Shown here: piece after piece, positions 1 to 8,382 of the stretch
Layout: each line of letters begins with the position of its first letter
How positions within the stretch are numbered: the stretch's first letter is position 1
Assembly (NCBI GenBank): GCA_024698505.1
Contig: JAILRE010000018.1
Location: forward strand, 1-64,000
Length of the DNA stretch: 64,000 nucleotides
DNA from: Clostridiales bacterium
Lineage (GTDB): Bacteria > Bacillota > Clostridia > Christensenellales > CAG-138
Direction of reading: 5' to 3'
Notes under the pieces: model-generated
The model's database searches: none
Told to the model about the DNA's origin: nothing
Seen by the model: the letters and a program-made list of their open reading frames with translations, nothing else
Translations under genes and position numbers: made by a program

Positions 1-1
1 T

Positions 2-241
2 ACGCCGACTCCTACACCTACGCCGACTCCTACGTCGACGCCCACGCCGACTCCGACGCCGACTCCTACGTCGACGCCGACGCCGACTCCTACGCCGACG
101 CCCACGCCGACTCCTACGCCGACGCCTACGCCGACGCCCACGCCTACGCCGACGCCCACGCTCACTCCGACGCCGACGCCCACTCCGACGCCTACGCCTA
201 CGCCGACGCCGTCGCCTACGCCGACGCCGACGCCTACTCCG
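2..241 (+). repeat. Thr-Pro codon repeat (linker-encoding tract)
   Basis: A roughly 240-bp run of ACN-CCN codons (acg/act/aca with ccg/cct/ccc) encodes an almost uninterrupted (TP)n stretch with occasional TS and one TL. The synonymous positions vary while the peptide does not, so the repeat appears to be maintained at the protein level. It begins at the window edge and may be longer. Confidence 0.9.
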
Positions 242-2920
242 ATGACGGCGCCCGTGTTCGTTGAGCTCAACGAGGTCAGGAGCTACAATCCGGGCATTGA
301 CGACGAATACGAGGATAAGTTCTATTTCTACTTCAATCTTGAGCTTAACGATATCGATACCTCCGAACCGGTCACGGCCAAGCTCCAATACGCCGATATA
401 GGCAGCGAGGACTGGGAAGACTGTCCGATGCTCGGCGAGAGCGTGCTCACAGCCGTTTTCGATGGCGACGATACGTATTGGTCGTGCGAGGACCTTGTGT
501 TCGATATCTATACGCTCGAGTATAAGGGAGCGATCGGCTTGATGAAGCAGGCGAGGATCCTCGTAGAATTCACATACCTTGACGGCAGCGAGGATTCCGT
601 TTTGTCCACAGAGCTCTACAGCCTCTTCATCTACAGGGGAGATTATATCCATACTGTCTCCTCGAGTTATGAGGATGGCGTCATATCATGCACGTTCAGG
701 GTCGATACAGCTCTGGTGCTCGATCTCACAAAGCTCGAGCTGACTCAGCTCACGCTGACGAGATACCGCGAAGGCGAATACTATAATATGCAGGACATCA
801 TTAATGACGCCGATATCTCCGAGTTTGCCGAGGACGGCATGTTTAGGGTGACCTATACTCCGACTGAGCCGCTCGATCCCGATGATATCAACGACGTTAT
901 CGTCGCCTTCGATTACTCCGATCATAACGATTTCATCTACTGGCACTCCGCGGGGTTCGCGTCTCTGGACGTCCCGGTCACATTCACCGCACCCACGCTG
1001 GACAGTGCGGTCGTTCTTCAGGATGACGGATTCAGCTATGTTCCGATCACCGTGACAGTTGCCGACGGCACGATGTACGGCGATCTTACAGCGACGCTTG
1101 AGTATTGGAACGGCAGCGGTTACGAGCTGTTCGAGGATGACAGCGGCGATATGACCATTAATACCATCTCACTGAGCCGGTCCGACAGCACGACATCATG
1201 GGTGACGGAGCCATCTTCCGGCGACTGCCTTATAGCCGAGCTTTCAGATCCCGACGGCTACGGCTTCTTCCGCGTATCTCTGCAATACGTCGACGACACA
1301 GGCCTCACGCAGTATGTCTACAGCGAACCCTTCGTCGTTTATCAGGGCACCTATGTCCGGCCCGACGAAGAAGAGAGCATAGAGGTCGGCGACGGCTACT
1401 TCTACGCCACCTACCGTATAGATCCGGATCTGGTGGATCCCGAAAAAGTGGACACTGTCGAATTCTCCGCGACTTCCATCAGCGGAGCTGATATCCTGAA
1501 CGAGATCGAATGGTTCGAGATCCATGCCGATACAGGCGAGGTTAGCGTCCGCGGTCAGATCAGCTATGCGGGCGCCGGTACCGACGAGTATTTCATCGCG
1601 ACGGTCAAGCTGCTTTATACGAATACCGAAGCCGGTCCCGTTACCGTCGAATGGGAAGCTGAATCGAGCGTTGAGATCGTGATCGAATACGGTTACTCCG
1701 GAGGTATCCCGCCAGAGGTCGTCAGCTCGGAAGTCATAAATCTCGATTCGACTTTCTACGTGACTTTCTCCCTGCTCATGAACGACGCGGAGGAGGTCAC
1801 GGCAAGGCTTTACCGAGCTGTGGGCGTAGACAGCTATGAATTCAACGAGTGCGATGCTAGCTTCGGCACGGCCGAGCTCTATTGCTCCATCGTATCCGAT
1901 CCCTTAGAATACTGGAACACTTCGCCGGAAGACGCGTGCCTTTCATACGACGCGAGCTTAGAATACGGTGTTCCGGGGCTCTTCTACTGGTTCTATATCG
2001 AGTTCGAGTGCACGATGCCCGACGGTTCGGTAGAGTACGTATACAGCGACGACATTCCGGCCTACTTGGGATCGTTCTTCGTCGAAGCTACGGAGTACGC
2101 GGTCGCCGCTTACAATCCGGTAACGCAGGAGTTCAGCAGCTCATGGTTGATTAACAGAAACCTCGCTCCGGATCTTTCAAAGGTCAGCGTGGAGCGCGTA
2201 GTTATCGTTCCCGGTTCCGATTCGGCCACAGAAGTTGAGCTGCCGAGCAGCTGCGTGTCATTCAACTCATACGATCCGGAGTATGATTACGAGGCATATG
2301 TCTTTGCCGAGGGAGTGACACTCGCCGGCTCTTCCGAATGGACGCTGGAACTGACCCTTTCCTATAACGGCGAACGCTTCATATGGACTTCGACTCAGTC
2401 CATGGTCGTCGCAGAGCTCACCAAGTCGATCCAAAATGTCAAGCAATATCAAAACATACCCCAATGGGGCAAGCAGGAGGTTTATCATGAAGAAAAAAAG
2501 CAACGCCAAAACCTATATCGGGATCGTTATAGCGGCGATCCTGGTGCTGCTGCTGGCAAATCCAAAATGGCTTCCCATTTCGGAGAGCCTCAAAAACGCA
2601 GTCAGCGAGATGGAAGCGACTCATTTGCTCCTAAAGGGGGATACGCACGCCACCATCGCTCACCTTATTACACTGTTGCTGGCTCTGGTCATCGTCTGGC
2701 TGATCTATCAGGTGCTCAAGCTGATACTTACCTTCATAGGCAAGAGAGGAGGCAGGGTCCAGAGTGTGACGAGCCTGATCTCCGGCCTGCTCAAATACGT
2801 CGCTGTCATCGCGGCGGTCGTCTGGGGCCTCAGCATACTCGGCATCAACACCACGGCGGTACTGGCCGGCGTCGGCATAGTCGGCCTGATATTGGGCTTC
2901 GGCGCGCAGAGTCTCATTGA
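2..2920 (+). CDS. Surface protein with Thr-Pro linker and tandem beta-domain repeats (5' partial; 3' end doubtful)
   Basis: The frame is open from the left edge, so the N-terminus lies outside the window; the ATG at 242 in the ORF track is internal. About 80 residues of nearly pure Thr-Pro come first. They are followed by three tandem two-domain units, which I see as recurring 'Y-x-G' starts (YRGDY, YQGTY, YLGSF), each followed by a strand resembling 'RVD/RID...LV.D..K'. The composition is rich in Asp, Glu, Tyr and Thr with few Lys, typical of exported beta-sandwich modules. The third unit ends near 2415 (around 'SMVVAEL'). After that the frame continues for about 500 nt as low-quality Arg/His-rich sequence overlapping mscS. 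Another frame reaches a TGA at 2488-2490 that overlaps the mscS ATG, so the real end is probably near 2490. No family is recognised; a cell-surface or adhesive role is inference. Confidence 0.6.
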   Translation, partial: TPTPTPTPTPTSTPTPTPTPTPTSTPTPTPTPTPTPTPTPTPTPTPTPTPTPTLTPTPTPTPTPTPTPTPSPTPTPTPTPMTAPVFVELNEVRSYNPGIDDEYEDKFYFYFNLELNDIDTSEPVTAKLQYADIGSEDWEDCPMLGESVLTAVFDGDDTYWSCEDLVFDIYTLEYKGAIGLMKQARILVEFTYLDGSEDSVLSTELYSLFIYRGDYIHTVSSSYEDGVISCTFRVDTALVLDLTKLELTQLTLTRYREGEYYNMQDIINDADISEFAEDGMFRVTYTPTEPLDPDDINDVIVAFDYSDHNDFIYWHSAGFASLDVPVTFTAPTLDSAVVLQDDGFSYVPITVTVADGTMYGDLTATLEYWNGSGYELFEDDSGDMTINTISLSRSDSTTSWVTEPSSGDCLIAELSDPDGYGFFRVSLQYVDDTGLTQYVYSEPFVVYQGTYVRPDEEESIEVGDGYFYATYRIDPDLVDPEKVDTVEFSATSISGADILNEIEWFEIHADTGEVSVRGQISYAGAGTDEYFIATVKLLYTNTEAGPVTVEWEAESSVEIVIEYGYSGGIPPEVVSSEVINLDSTFYVTFSLLMNDAEEVTARLYRAVGVDSYEFNECDASFGTAELYCSIVSDPLEYWNTSPEDACLSYDASLEYGVPGLFYWFYIEFECTMPDGSVEYVYSDDIPAYLGSFFVEATEYAVAAYNPVTQEFSSSWLINRNLAPDLSKVSVERVVIVPGSDSATEVELPSSCVSFNSYDPEYDYEAYVFAEGVTLAGSSEWTLELTLSYNGERFIWTSTQSMVVAELTKSIQNVKQYQNIPQWGKQEVYHEEKKQRQNLYRDRYSGDPGAAAGKSKMASHFGEPQKRSQRDGSDSFAPKGGYARHHRSPYYTVAGSGHRLADLSGAQADTYLHRQERRQGPECDEPDLRPAQIRRCHRGGRLGPQHTRHQHHGGTGRRRHSRPDIGLRRAESH

Positions 2921-3419
2921 GGATATCATCACCGGCACATTCATAATTTTCGAGAACCAGTACAGCGTGGGAGATATAATAATCCTTGATGATTTCCGAG
3001 GCACCGTTCGCAGTATCGGCGTGCGCACAACGGTCATAGAAGACGCCGGCGGTAACCTTAAGGTCGTCAACAACTCCGATATCCGCAATTTCCAGAATCG
3101 CTCCCGCAATAATTCCGTAGCGCTCGTAGTGGTAAGCGTCGCATACAGCACCGACCTCAAAAAGCTCGAGGCCATGCTGGATGAATCCCTGCCCGCTCTG
3201 AAGAATCAGCATCCCGAGCTGTATCTCACAAAGCCCCGCTATCTGGGTGTGGAGAAGCTCGGCGACAGCGGTATAGATCTCAAGTTCGCCGCGGACGTCA
3301 CCGAGGAGAACGTCTTCAACGGTCAACGCATGCTCGCAAGAGATCTGAAGATACTCTTCGACGAGAAGGGCGTGGAGATCCCGTTCCCGCAGGTCGTAGT
3401 GCACAAAGCGGAGGAGTAA
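2487..3419 (+). CDS. mscS: Small-conductance mechanosensitive channel, MscS family
   Basis: This 310-aa membrane protein gates in response to membrane tension and releases solutes during osmotic downshock. It has an N-terminal hydrophobic segment (about residues 8-25), two further TM helices, and the pore-lining Gly/Ala-rich TM3 with '[14 protein letters not shown]' and '[16 protein letters not shown]'. A beta domain ('VGDII') and an alpha/beta C-terminus follow, which is the typical minimal MscS layout. I chose the ATG at 2487 because 'aggagg' lies 6 nt upstream; the track start at 2436 has no such site. The ATG forms an ATGA overlap with a stop in another frame of the upstream gene, which suggests translational coupling if that gene's frame is corrected. 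Identity is firm; which channel subfamily it belongs to is not. Confidence 0.93.
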   Translation: MKKKSNAKTYIGIVIAAILVLLLANPKWLPISESLKNAVSEMEATHLLLKGDTHATIAHLITLLLALVIVWLIYQVLKLILTFIGKRGGRVQSVTSLISGLLKYVAVIAAVVWGLSILGINTTAVLAGVGIVGLILGFGAQSLIEDIITGTFIIFENQYSVGDIIILDDFRGTVRSIGVRTTVIEDAGGNLKVVNNSDIRNFQNRSRNNSVALVVVSVAYSTDLKKLEAMLDESLPALKNQHPELYLTKPRYLGVEKLGDSGIDLKFAADVTEENVFNGQRMLARDLKILFDEKGVEIPFPQVVVHKAEE

Positions 3420-3483
3420 TCCTTAAGACGCGATCATATGACCTGAAGTGAAAGCGCCTGTTTTGCTCATTAACAATAATGAT

Positions 3484-3502
3484 CCCCCGGCGGAGCCGGG
3501 GG
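3484..3502. repeat. Subterminal hairpin (right end of the IS200-type element)
   Basis: An 8-bp perfect stem (cccccggc / gccggggg) with a gga loop lies downstream of tnpA and also downstream of mscS. It is best read as the right-end recognition hairpin of the element, though it could also terminate mscS transcription because a T-rich stretch follows. Confidence 0.55.
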
Positions 3503-3580
3503 TATTTCATTTTCGGGCATAGCCCTCATAATACTGGCGGCCCACACGTGGGCATAGAGTGCCTGCCAGCACGCAAAGGA

Positions 3581-4051
3581 TTACTTGCTACCCGTAAACG
3601 GGTCCCTCGGGTCAAACATGCTTAGCTGATCCGTTTCCTTGTCGATCTTCAATTGGTTTTGTATGTATTCTTTTATTGCAGATGTGTTCTTCCCTGCCGT
3701 GTCTACATAGTAGCCACGGCACCAAAATTCGCGGTTTCGGTATGCAAACTTCATGTTCCCAAATTTCTGGAATATTATCAGACTACTCTTCCCCTTCAGG
3801 TATCCCATAAATCCCGAAACGCTCATTTTGGGCGGTATGCTCAGCAGCAGGTGTATGTGGTCCGGGCATACTTCGCCCTCTATTATCTCTACTCCTTTCC
3901 ACTGGCATAGTTGTCTTATTATCTCTCTTATTTCGGCACGCTTTTCTTCATAGAATACTTTTCTTCTATACTTCGGTGCAAACACAACATGGTATTTGCA
4001 ATTCCACTTGGTATGTGCTAAAGTGTTACTGTCATTATTTTGCTTCTGCAT
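3581..4051 (-). CDS. tnpA: IS200-type Y1 (HUH) transposase TnpA
   Basis: This 156-aa transposase performs single-strand 'peel and paste' transposition as a dimer. The HUH metal-binding motif is visible as 'DHIHLLLSIPP' near residue 65. The nucleophilic tyrosine is in 'EYIQNQ' near residue 130. Conserved 'KYHVVFAPKYRRKVF' and 'FWCRGYYVDT' segments place it in the IS200 group, and the length matches the family. There is no accessory tnpB, as in true IS200. The SD sequence (aggagg) sits just upstream of the ATG at 4051 inside a long hairpin (4061-4119), so translation is probably repressed. The ORF is intact, so the copy may be active. Confidence 0.95.
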   Translation of the reverse strand: MQKQNNDSNTLAHTKWNCKYHVVFAPKYRRKVFYEEKRAEIREIIRQLCQWKGVEIIEGEVCPDHIHLLLSIPPKMSVSGFMGYLKGKSSLIIFQKFGNMKFAYRNREFWCRGYYVDTAGKNTSAIKEYIQNQLKIDKETDQLSMFDPRDPFTGSK

Positions 4052-4060
4052 TTTAATGTC

Positions 4061-4119
4061 CTCCTGATGTGTTTTCAGCGTAACTGGCAGGTCACGCTCT
4101 TACTTTAACACATCAGGAG
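4061..4119 (-). promoter_or_regulatory. Leader hairpin sequestering the tnpA ribosome-binding site
   Basis: A perfect 13-bp inverted repeat (ctcctgatgtgtt at 4061-4073, aacacatcaggag at 4107-4119) lies directly upstream of tnpA. In the tnpA mRNA the 3' arm contains the AGGAG Shine-Dalgarno core, so pairing would hide it. IS200 leaders are known to repress transposase translation by such a structure. Confidence 0.75.
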
Positions 4120-4154
4120 TTTTTTGTAACTGTCTCACCGGTAAACCTTTACGG

Positions 4155-4177
4155 AACCCCGCCACTATGGCGGGGTT
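4155..4177. repeat. Subterminal hairpin (left end of the IS200-type element)
   Basis: A 9-bp perfect stem (aaccccgcc / ggcggggtt) with an 'actat' loop lies about 100 bp upstream of tnpA, where IS200-group elements carry their left-end recognition hairpin. Confidence 0.6.
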
Positions 4178-4196
4178 TTCGAGATACAACAAAAAA

Positions 4197-4213
4197 AGCA
4201 CCCATCGGGTGCT
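4197..4213. terminator. Bidirectional hairpin terminator
   Basis: The 7-bp stem agcaccc/gggtgct has an A-tract on its left (4191-4197) and a T-tract on its right. It can act on minus-strand transcripts arriving from the membrane-protein gene (4408-5289) and on plus-strand transcripts from the IS side. Confidence 0.7.
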
Positions 4214-4216
4214 TTT

Positions 4217-4407
4217 TGTTGGTATGAGAAAAGACATTCGAACTCTTCATCGAAAACGCTTTACGTTTTCTCAGCGAAGGCGAAGATCGCTGATGAGATA
4301 TCAAGTTACGTCCTGCGCGAATGGAGAATTCAAGTTATCTTGCCCGCACATCTCAGCCTTGAATCCGGGTTTCCCGAGGCTTATATTACAGGCGGAACGA
4401 AGGCTTA
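4217..4407. other. Non-coding stretch rich in small palindromes, possible dispersed repeat
   Basis: No convincing gene is present; the 109-aa track ORF crosses the IS end, a terminator and an antisense 3' end. The stretch holds short nested self-complementary segments (gaaaacgctttacgttttc; cagcga...tcgctg) and two related copies of 'tcaagtta'. That pattern resembles miniature intergenic repeats, but copy number cannot be judged from one window. Confidence 0.35.
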
Positions 4408-5289
4408 TTATTCCTCCAGATACGCCTCCAAATACCTTCTGCAGCCTTCCGTGGGGTCAAGGCCTGCGCCGGTGTTTTCGATCATATGCCTTATGATCTG
4501 AGTCGGTATAACGAGATTATCGGTCTTCATTTCCTTTTTATGTGAACGTGCCATGTTTTCAACTACTTCGGTCATATCGGCGCCGCTGTATGCTTTTCTG
4601 CAAAGCGCGGCGTCCCTTTTTCTTTGAAGGCTGCAGCATTTATCATGTCCCAGACGCAGGAGCGCGGCGATGCCGTAGGTCAGCGGCAGTATTGCGATAA
4701 GCGAGATCCAGATGGGGATCCGCGTGGCGAAGCCGTAGAAGTCGTTCCAGCCGCCCTTATCCTCGCCTATGAATACCACCATGACGAGATAGACCATAGC
4801 GTATATGAATACGGGTATCAGAGCGAGGAACGATTCTTTCAAACGGATGAGATGGCTCTTTATGAAACAGCAGAAGGTGACGATGGAGAGGACGGGGCAG
4901 ACGCCGTGCAGGAAGAATCGGGAGCCCGTGAATATCAGCACGAATCCCTTGACCGGAGCCAGTATGCAGAGCGATACAAGGAATGTAAGCGAAACGGCGG
5001 TCACGGCGATATGCATCAGCACGACGATCCAGTCCGGCAGATGATAATACCCCGTTCGGAGTCCGTCGATCGTGTACGGGATGCAGAGCAGCATGGTAAG
5101 GCCGGCCAGAATGTTGGAATCCACCGTGAACATACAGAACGTTCGGATGCCCATATGGTCGAAGTTTTCATCGAACAGGGTAACAAGGTTCATTGTCACG
5201 CCGACACAGACGCATACGGCAACGACGACGGCGCCTATCAAGGCGAAAAGACATTGGCCTCGGTTGCTCCGGATTACGGGATCGTTCAT
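4408..5289 (-). CDS. Polytopic membrane protein (Pr6Pr-like), function unknown
   Basis: This 293-aa integral membrane protein has about seven hydrophobic helices between residues 10 and 230. They are separated by short loops containing patterns such as 'FTVDSNILAGL' and 'FFLHGVCPVLSI', which resemble the Pr6Pr/FAR-17a-type membrane family. A charged cytoplasmic tail of about 65 residues follows. The track start at 5346 is GTG; I prefer the ATG at 5289 because 'gaaagga' lies about 9 nt upstream and the extra residues are hydrophilic. It is monocistronic and ends before a bidirectional terminator. Substrate and role are unknown; the family assignment is tentative. Confidence 0.7.
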   Translation of the reverse strand: MNDPVIRSNRGQCLFALIGAVVVAVCVCVGVTMNLVTLFDENFDHMGIRTFCMFTVDSNILAGLTMLLCIPYTIDGLRTGYYHLPDWIVVLMHIAVTAVSLTFLVSLCILAPVKGFVLIFTGSRFFLHGVCPVLSIVTFCCFIKSHLIRLKESFLALIPVFIYAMVYLVMVVFIGEDKGGWNDFYGFATRIPIWISLIAILPLTYGIAALLRLGHDKCCSLQRKRDAALCRKAYSGADMTEVVENMARSHKKEMKTDNLVIPTQIIRHMIENTGAGLDPTEGCRRYLEAYLEE

Positions 5290-5420
5290 AGATGCATCCT
5301 TTCTCGTTTGATCGAACGGATCATTAAAGACGGGTATTGTTTGCACTAATTACAATACCACAAAATACCCCATAAATCAACACGTGACGCCCAACAGCCG
5401 CTCCGGACGCCGCCGCGGTA

Positions 5421-5449
5421 TTGTCAATTGATCATACTTATGATATAAT
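5421..5449 (+). promoter_or_regulatory. SigA-type promoter of the M29 aminopeptidase gene
   Basis: TTGTCA (5421-5426), a 17-nt spacer and a perfect TATAAT (5444-5449), 60 nt upstream of the ATG at 5509. Confidence 0.8.
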
Positions 5450-5508
5450 CGAAAAAACGGATCCGCAGATACTTCGCGGCGCCGCAATGCAATAAAAGGA
5501 GATACAAA

Positions 5509-6732
5509 ATGAAACAGACCATTCTGCGCAAGTACGCCCGACTTATAGCGCGTGTAGGCGCAAACATCCAGAAGGGACAGGAAGTCATAATCACCTGCGA
5601 TCTCGACCAGCCCAAATTCGTGGAGCTGCTCGTTGACGAGTGCTACAAGGCCGGCGCGAAGAAAGTCACGGTCAGGTTCAATTATCAGCCTCTTGAGAAG
5701 CTGCATGTCCGTCATCAGACGGTCACGACGATGGCAAAGGTGGAGGAGTGGGAGAAGGCGCGTCTGCAGTTCTACGTGGATACTCTGCCCTGCAGGATCT
5801 ATCTCGCTTCCGAGGATCCCGACGGACTGAAGGGTATCAATCAGAAGAAGATCGCAAAGGCCAATCAGAAGAGCTGGCCTATCATAAAGCCCTATTCCGA
5901 TGCGATGGATAACAAGTATCAGTGGTGCATCGCGGCTGTTCCCGGCGCCGCGTGGGCCAAGAAGCTCTTCCCGGAGCTTCCCAAGGGCAGGGCAATCGAA
6001 AAGCTGTGGGAGGCGATACTCTTCACTTCCCGCGTTACCGAGGATCCCGTCGCGGCTTGGGACGCCCATAATAAGGATCTGCACGACCGCTGCGCTTACC
6101 TCAACAGCCTGGGCATTTCCGAACTGCACTATAAGGGCGACAACGGCACCGATCTTACAGTCGGCATGATCCCCGAGGCCGAATTCAAGGGCGGCGGAGA
6201 TACCAGTCTTAAGGGCATATTCTTCAACCCCAACATCCCCACAGAGGAATGCTTCACCTCCCCGATGCGCGGCAAGGCTGAAGGTATCGTTTACGCTACC
6301 AAGCCCCTTTCCTATCAGGGCGAGCTGATCGAAAACTTCAGCGTCCGCTTTGAAAACGGCAAGGCCGTCGAGGTGCACGCCGATAGGAACGAGGAGCTTC
6401 TCAAGCAGATGATCTCAATGGACGAAGGCGCCGCTTATCTTGGCGAATGCGCGCTGGTTCCCGTTAATTCGCCCATCTCCGAATCCGGCTTGCTCTTCTA
6501 CGAGACCCTCTTCGATGAGAACGCCGCCTGCCATCTGGCGCTCGGCATGGGCTTCGCAGATACCATCAAGGGCTTCGAGAACAAGACTCTCGACGAATGC
6601 CGCGAAATGGGCATCAACGACTCCATGATCCACGTTGATTTCATGATCGGCTACGAGGGCCTCGATATCGACGCCATAACGAAGGACGGAAAGACCATTC
6701 CCGTATTCCGCAAAGGCAAGTGGGCTTTCTGA
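5509..6732 (+). CDS. M29-family metal-dependent aminopeptidase
   Basis: This 407-aa cytoplasmic exopeptidase removes N-terminal residues from peptides. It is full length for peptidase family M29 (thermophilic aminopeptidase/AmpS/PepS type). The metal-ligand regions of the C-terminal half are visible: 'NPNIPTEECFTSP' (about residue 245), 'YLGECALV' (about 310), 'ETLFDENAACHLALG' (about 335) and 'MIHVDFMIG' (about 375). The ATG at 5509 follows 'aaaggagatacaaa', a good SD. It is transcribed alone from a near-consensus promoter and followed by a hairpin terminator. It probably scavenges amino acids from peptides, consistent with an amino-acid-fermenting lifestyle (inference). Confidence 0.93.
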   Translation: MKQTILRKYARLIARVGANIQKGQEVIITCDLDQPKFVELLVDECYKAGAKKVTVRFNYQPLEKLHVRHQTVTTMAKVEEWEKARLQFYVDTLPCRIYLASEDPDGLKGINQKKIAKANQKSWPIIKPYSDAMDNKYQWCIAAVPGAAWAKKLFPELPKGRAIEKLWEAILFTSRVTEDPVAAWDAHNKDLHDRCAYLNSLGISELHYKGDNGTDLTVGMIPEAEFKGGGDTSLKGIFFNPNIPTEECFTSPMRGKAEGIVYATKPLSYQGELIENFSVRFENGKAVEVHADRNEELLKQMISMDEGAAYLGECALVPVNSPISESGLLFYETLFDENAACHLALGMGFADTIKGFENKTLDECREMGINDSMIHVDFMIGYEGLDIDAITKDGKTIPVFRKGKWAF

Positions 6733-6832
6733 TAAGCCTGCCCGCAAGCGCCTATCGCCGGATGCGGCCGCGGTGATTTCGGGAAAACGCCGCGGGGATG
6801 CTTCGGCCGCTTGAAAGGAATACAGACAAACG

Positions 6833-6865
6833 AACCTCCTCCGCCGATAATGGGCAGGGGAGGTT
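6833..6865 (+). terminator. Hairpin terminator after the M29 peptidase gene
   Basis: The stem aacctcc/ggaggtt with a GC-rich loop is followed by 'ttctttt'. The gap 6733-7083 otherwise holds only this terminator and the next promoter. Confidence 0.65.
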
Positions 6866-6928
6866 TTCTTTTACAGGACGCCTCCTGCGAATAGCGGCAG
6901 GATGACCGAAGAATCGCCGCAAACGCTA

Positions 6929-6957
6929 TTGCCAAGCGAGATAGGATATGGTATAAT
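6929..6957 (+). promoter_or_regulatory. SigA-type promoter of the 7084 operon
   Basis: TTGCCA (6929-6934), 17 nt, TATAAT (6952-6957). The -10 lies within a small near-palindrome tggtataatatacca (6949-6963) that could be an operator. Confidence 0.75.
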
Positions 6958-7083
6958 ATACCAAATCGGGAATGAACGGCCGATATTTCTCGTTTCATTG
7001 TCAAAGGATCCGTACAGTATTGGCTTTTTGAACGAACAGACCCCGCCGTTTATCCCGAATCATCAGAACGTGGAGGGAAAGTT

Positions 7084-7704
7084 ATGCAGACCGATCGCAT
7101 TGAAAAAGAAGACGGCAGATTCCGCTGGCGCTATGAGATGAGTCTTTTCAAAAACCCGACGGTGTTTCTGAACGTCGCGAAGGCGCTGCTCATCGCCGTA
7201 GCCATCACGATGGTCATTATCGGGTTCATTTTCCTGATCGCCGATGGCTTCTCCGCGGAAAGCTTCAAATTCTTCGGGAAGCTCACGCTCATTATGCTCG
7301 GCATTTTCGCCGTGCTGCTCGTTTTGGGATATCTCCTATATGCCGCGATAATGGGCGGGAATTACGTCGTCGACTTTGAGATGGACGATAAGATCCTCAT
7401 TCACGCGCAGTGCCCCAAGCAGGCCAAGAAGGCGAAAGCGATCGGCGCGGCGACCGTTGTCGCCGGTATGCTCGCTCACAACAGAGGCGCCGTCAGCGCG
7501 GGCTTCAACGCTGCGGCAAGGTCTGTTTCGTCGGTCGAATTCGATTCCGTCAAAAAGGTCGTCGTTGATAAGAAGAGAAGCGTCATAAAGCTTCGCAGCA
7601 TTGGCTGGAACGAAGCCTACGCAGATGGGGAAGATTTCGACTTTGTTGCCGATTGGATCTCCTCGCATATCCCCGAGAAGGCGGAATTGGTGGTGAAGGA
7701 ATGA
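7084..7704 (+). CDS. Membrane protein with two TM helices, function unknown
   Basis: This 206-aa protein is not recognised. Two hydrophobic helices (about residues 29-53 and 66-90) separate a short charged N-terminus from a soluble C-terminal domain of about 115 residues. That domain has beta-rich character ('VDFEMDDKILIHAQ', 'VSSVEFDSVKKVVVDKKRSVIKLRS') and resembles a PH-like/YcxB-type fold. An Ala/Gly-rich segment lies at about residues 120-145. The SD 'ggagggaaagtt' lies just before the ATG. It overlaps the next gene by ATGA, so the two are likely co-translated from the promoter at 6929. Confidence 0.75.
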   Translation: MQTDRIEKEDGRFRWRYEMSLFKNPTVFLNVAKALLIAVAITMVIIGFIFLIADGFSAESFKFFGKLTLIMLGIFAVLLVLGYLLYAAIMGGNYVVDFEMDDKILIHAQCPKQAKKAKAIGAATVVAGMLAHNRGAVSAGFNAAARSVSSVEFDSVKKVVVDKKRSVIKLRSIGWNEAYADGEDFDFVADWISSHIPEKAELVVKE

Positions 7705-8192
7705 AAAGGCTCAAGTCAGTATTAGCCGCTTTGCTTATCGTCTCCGCAGCCCTCGTTTTCTGCGGCTGTTCGCTGTTCATCGCAAAGCCGGACAACAAAC
7801 CCTACGAGCCGGATATTCCCGCGCCTTCGCCGCATGACGGCCTGTTCGTTTCCGAGCACGGCACCCTGCGCTTTTTCGGGGACGGCAAGAGGGTGGTATT
7901 CGATTTCGATGAGGAGCTCGCGAAGCTGACGGGTCTTCCTGCGGGCGAACAGGAAGGCGCTTATGAGTTCCTGAGCGGAGACCTTCCGCCGCATGGAAGC
8001 ATGCCCATTCGTTACGACGTAGCGCACGAGCTCAGGATCTCGTTGGGTGAGACGTCCGTAGTTATCCAGCTGGGGATAGCTTCGGAGGACGGAAAAACCG
8101 CCTCCTCCGGCGTGGGAACTGTGACGGAGGAGAGGATACCTTTGCTCTTTTCCGCGGACAAAAACTTCTCCGTCATATTCAAAAAGGAATGA
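7701..8192 (+). CDS. Putative lipoprotein, function unknown
   Basis: This 163-aa protein has a signal peptide (positively charged start, hydrophobic run to about residue 20) and a Cys-rich lipobox-like end ('VFCGCS'), suggesting lipidation at Cys24. A Pro-rich spacer and a small, probably beta-rich domain of about 120 residues follow ('GTLRFFGDGKRVVFDFD'). I chose the ATG at 7701, which overlaps the stop of the previous gene (ATGA), because it gives a proper signal peptide; the track start at 7653 lies inside the upstream gene. It forms a two-gene unit with the preceding membrane protein. No family is recognised. Confidence 0.8.
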   Translation: MKRLKSVLAALLIVSAALVFCGCSLFIAKPDNKPYEPDIPAPSPHDGLFVSEHGTLRFFGDGKRVVFDFDEELAKLTGLPAGEQEGAYEFLSGDLPPHGSMPIRYDVAHELRISLGETSVVIQLGIASEDGKTASSGVGTVTEERIPLLFSADKNFSVIFKKE

Positions 8193-8264
8193 CGAAATAC
8201 GCGCAGGGAATCGGTAAGTACCGGGATCGCCCGATCCCGCCGCGCATAATTGATCGCATAATTT

Positions 8265-8304
8265 AAAAGCATGGCACGGAGTATCGCTCCGAAGCCATGC
8301 TTTT
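8265..8304. terminator. Bidirectional terminator
   Basis: A long perfect stem aaaagcatggc (8265-8275) / gccatgctttt (8294-8304) with an inner ggag...ctcc pair lies between convergent genes. T-rich sequence follows on both strands. Confidence 0.8.
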
Positions 8305-8382
8305 CGTTTGTCTTTTGCTTTAGCCGGAAGGCGGGGAGATCCCGCGCAGTTCAGCATGATGACTGCCGGCTCTTTTATAAGA

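Larger units (their letters stand above)
3480..4185 (-). mobile_element. IS200/IS605-group insertion sequence (IS200 type, tnpA only)
   Basis: The element has a single Y1 transposase gene flanked by subterminal hairpins and no terminal inverted repeats. At the 3' side of tnpA (low coordinates) there is an 8-bp stem, cccccggc/gccggggg, at 3484-3502. At the 5' side there is a 9-bp stem, aaccccgcc/ggcggggtt, at 4155-4177. Size (about 700 bp) and layout match IS200. Exact cleavage sites cannot be fixed without an empty-site comparison. Confidence 0.75.

Noticed and set aside
1-241. CRISPR-like or satellite repeat
   Set aside because: The hexamer-like repeats have no spacers and translate to a continuous Thr-Pro linker in frame with the downstream protein.
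4167-4496. 109-aa plus-strand ORF at the IS border
   Set aside because: It begins inside the IS end hairpin, crosses a bidirectional terminator and runs antisense into the membrane-protein gene; composition is unlike a real protein.
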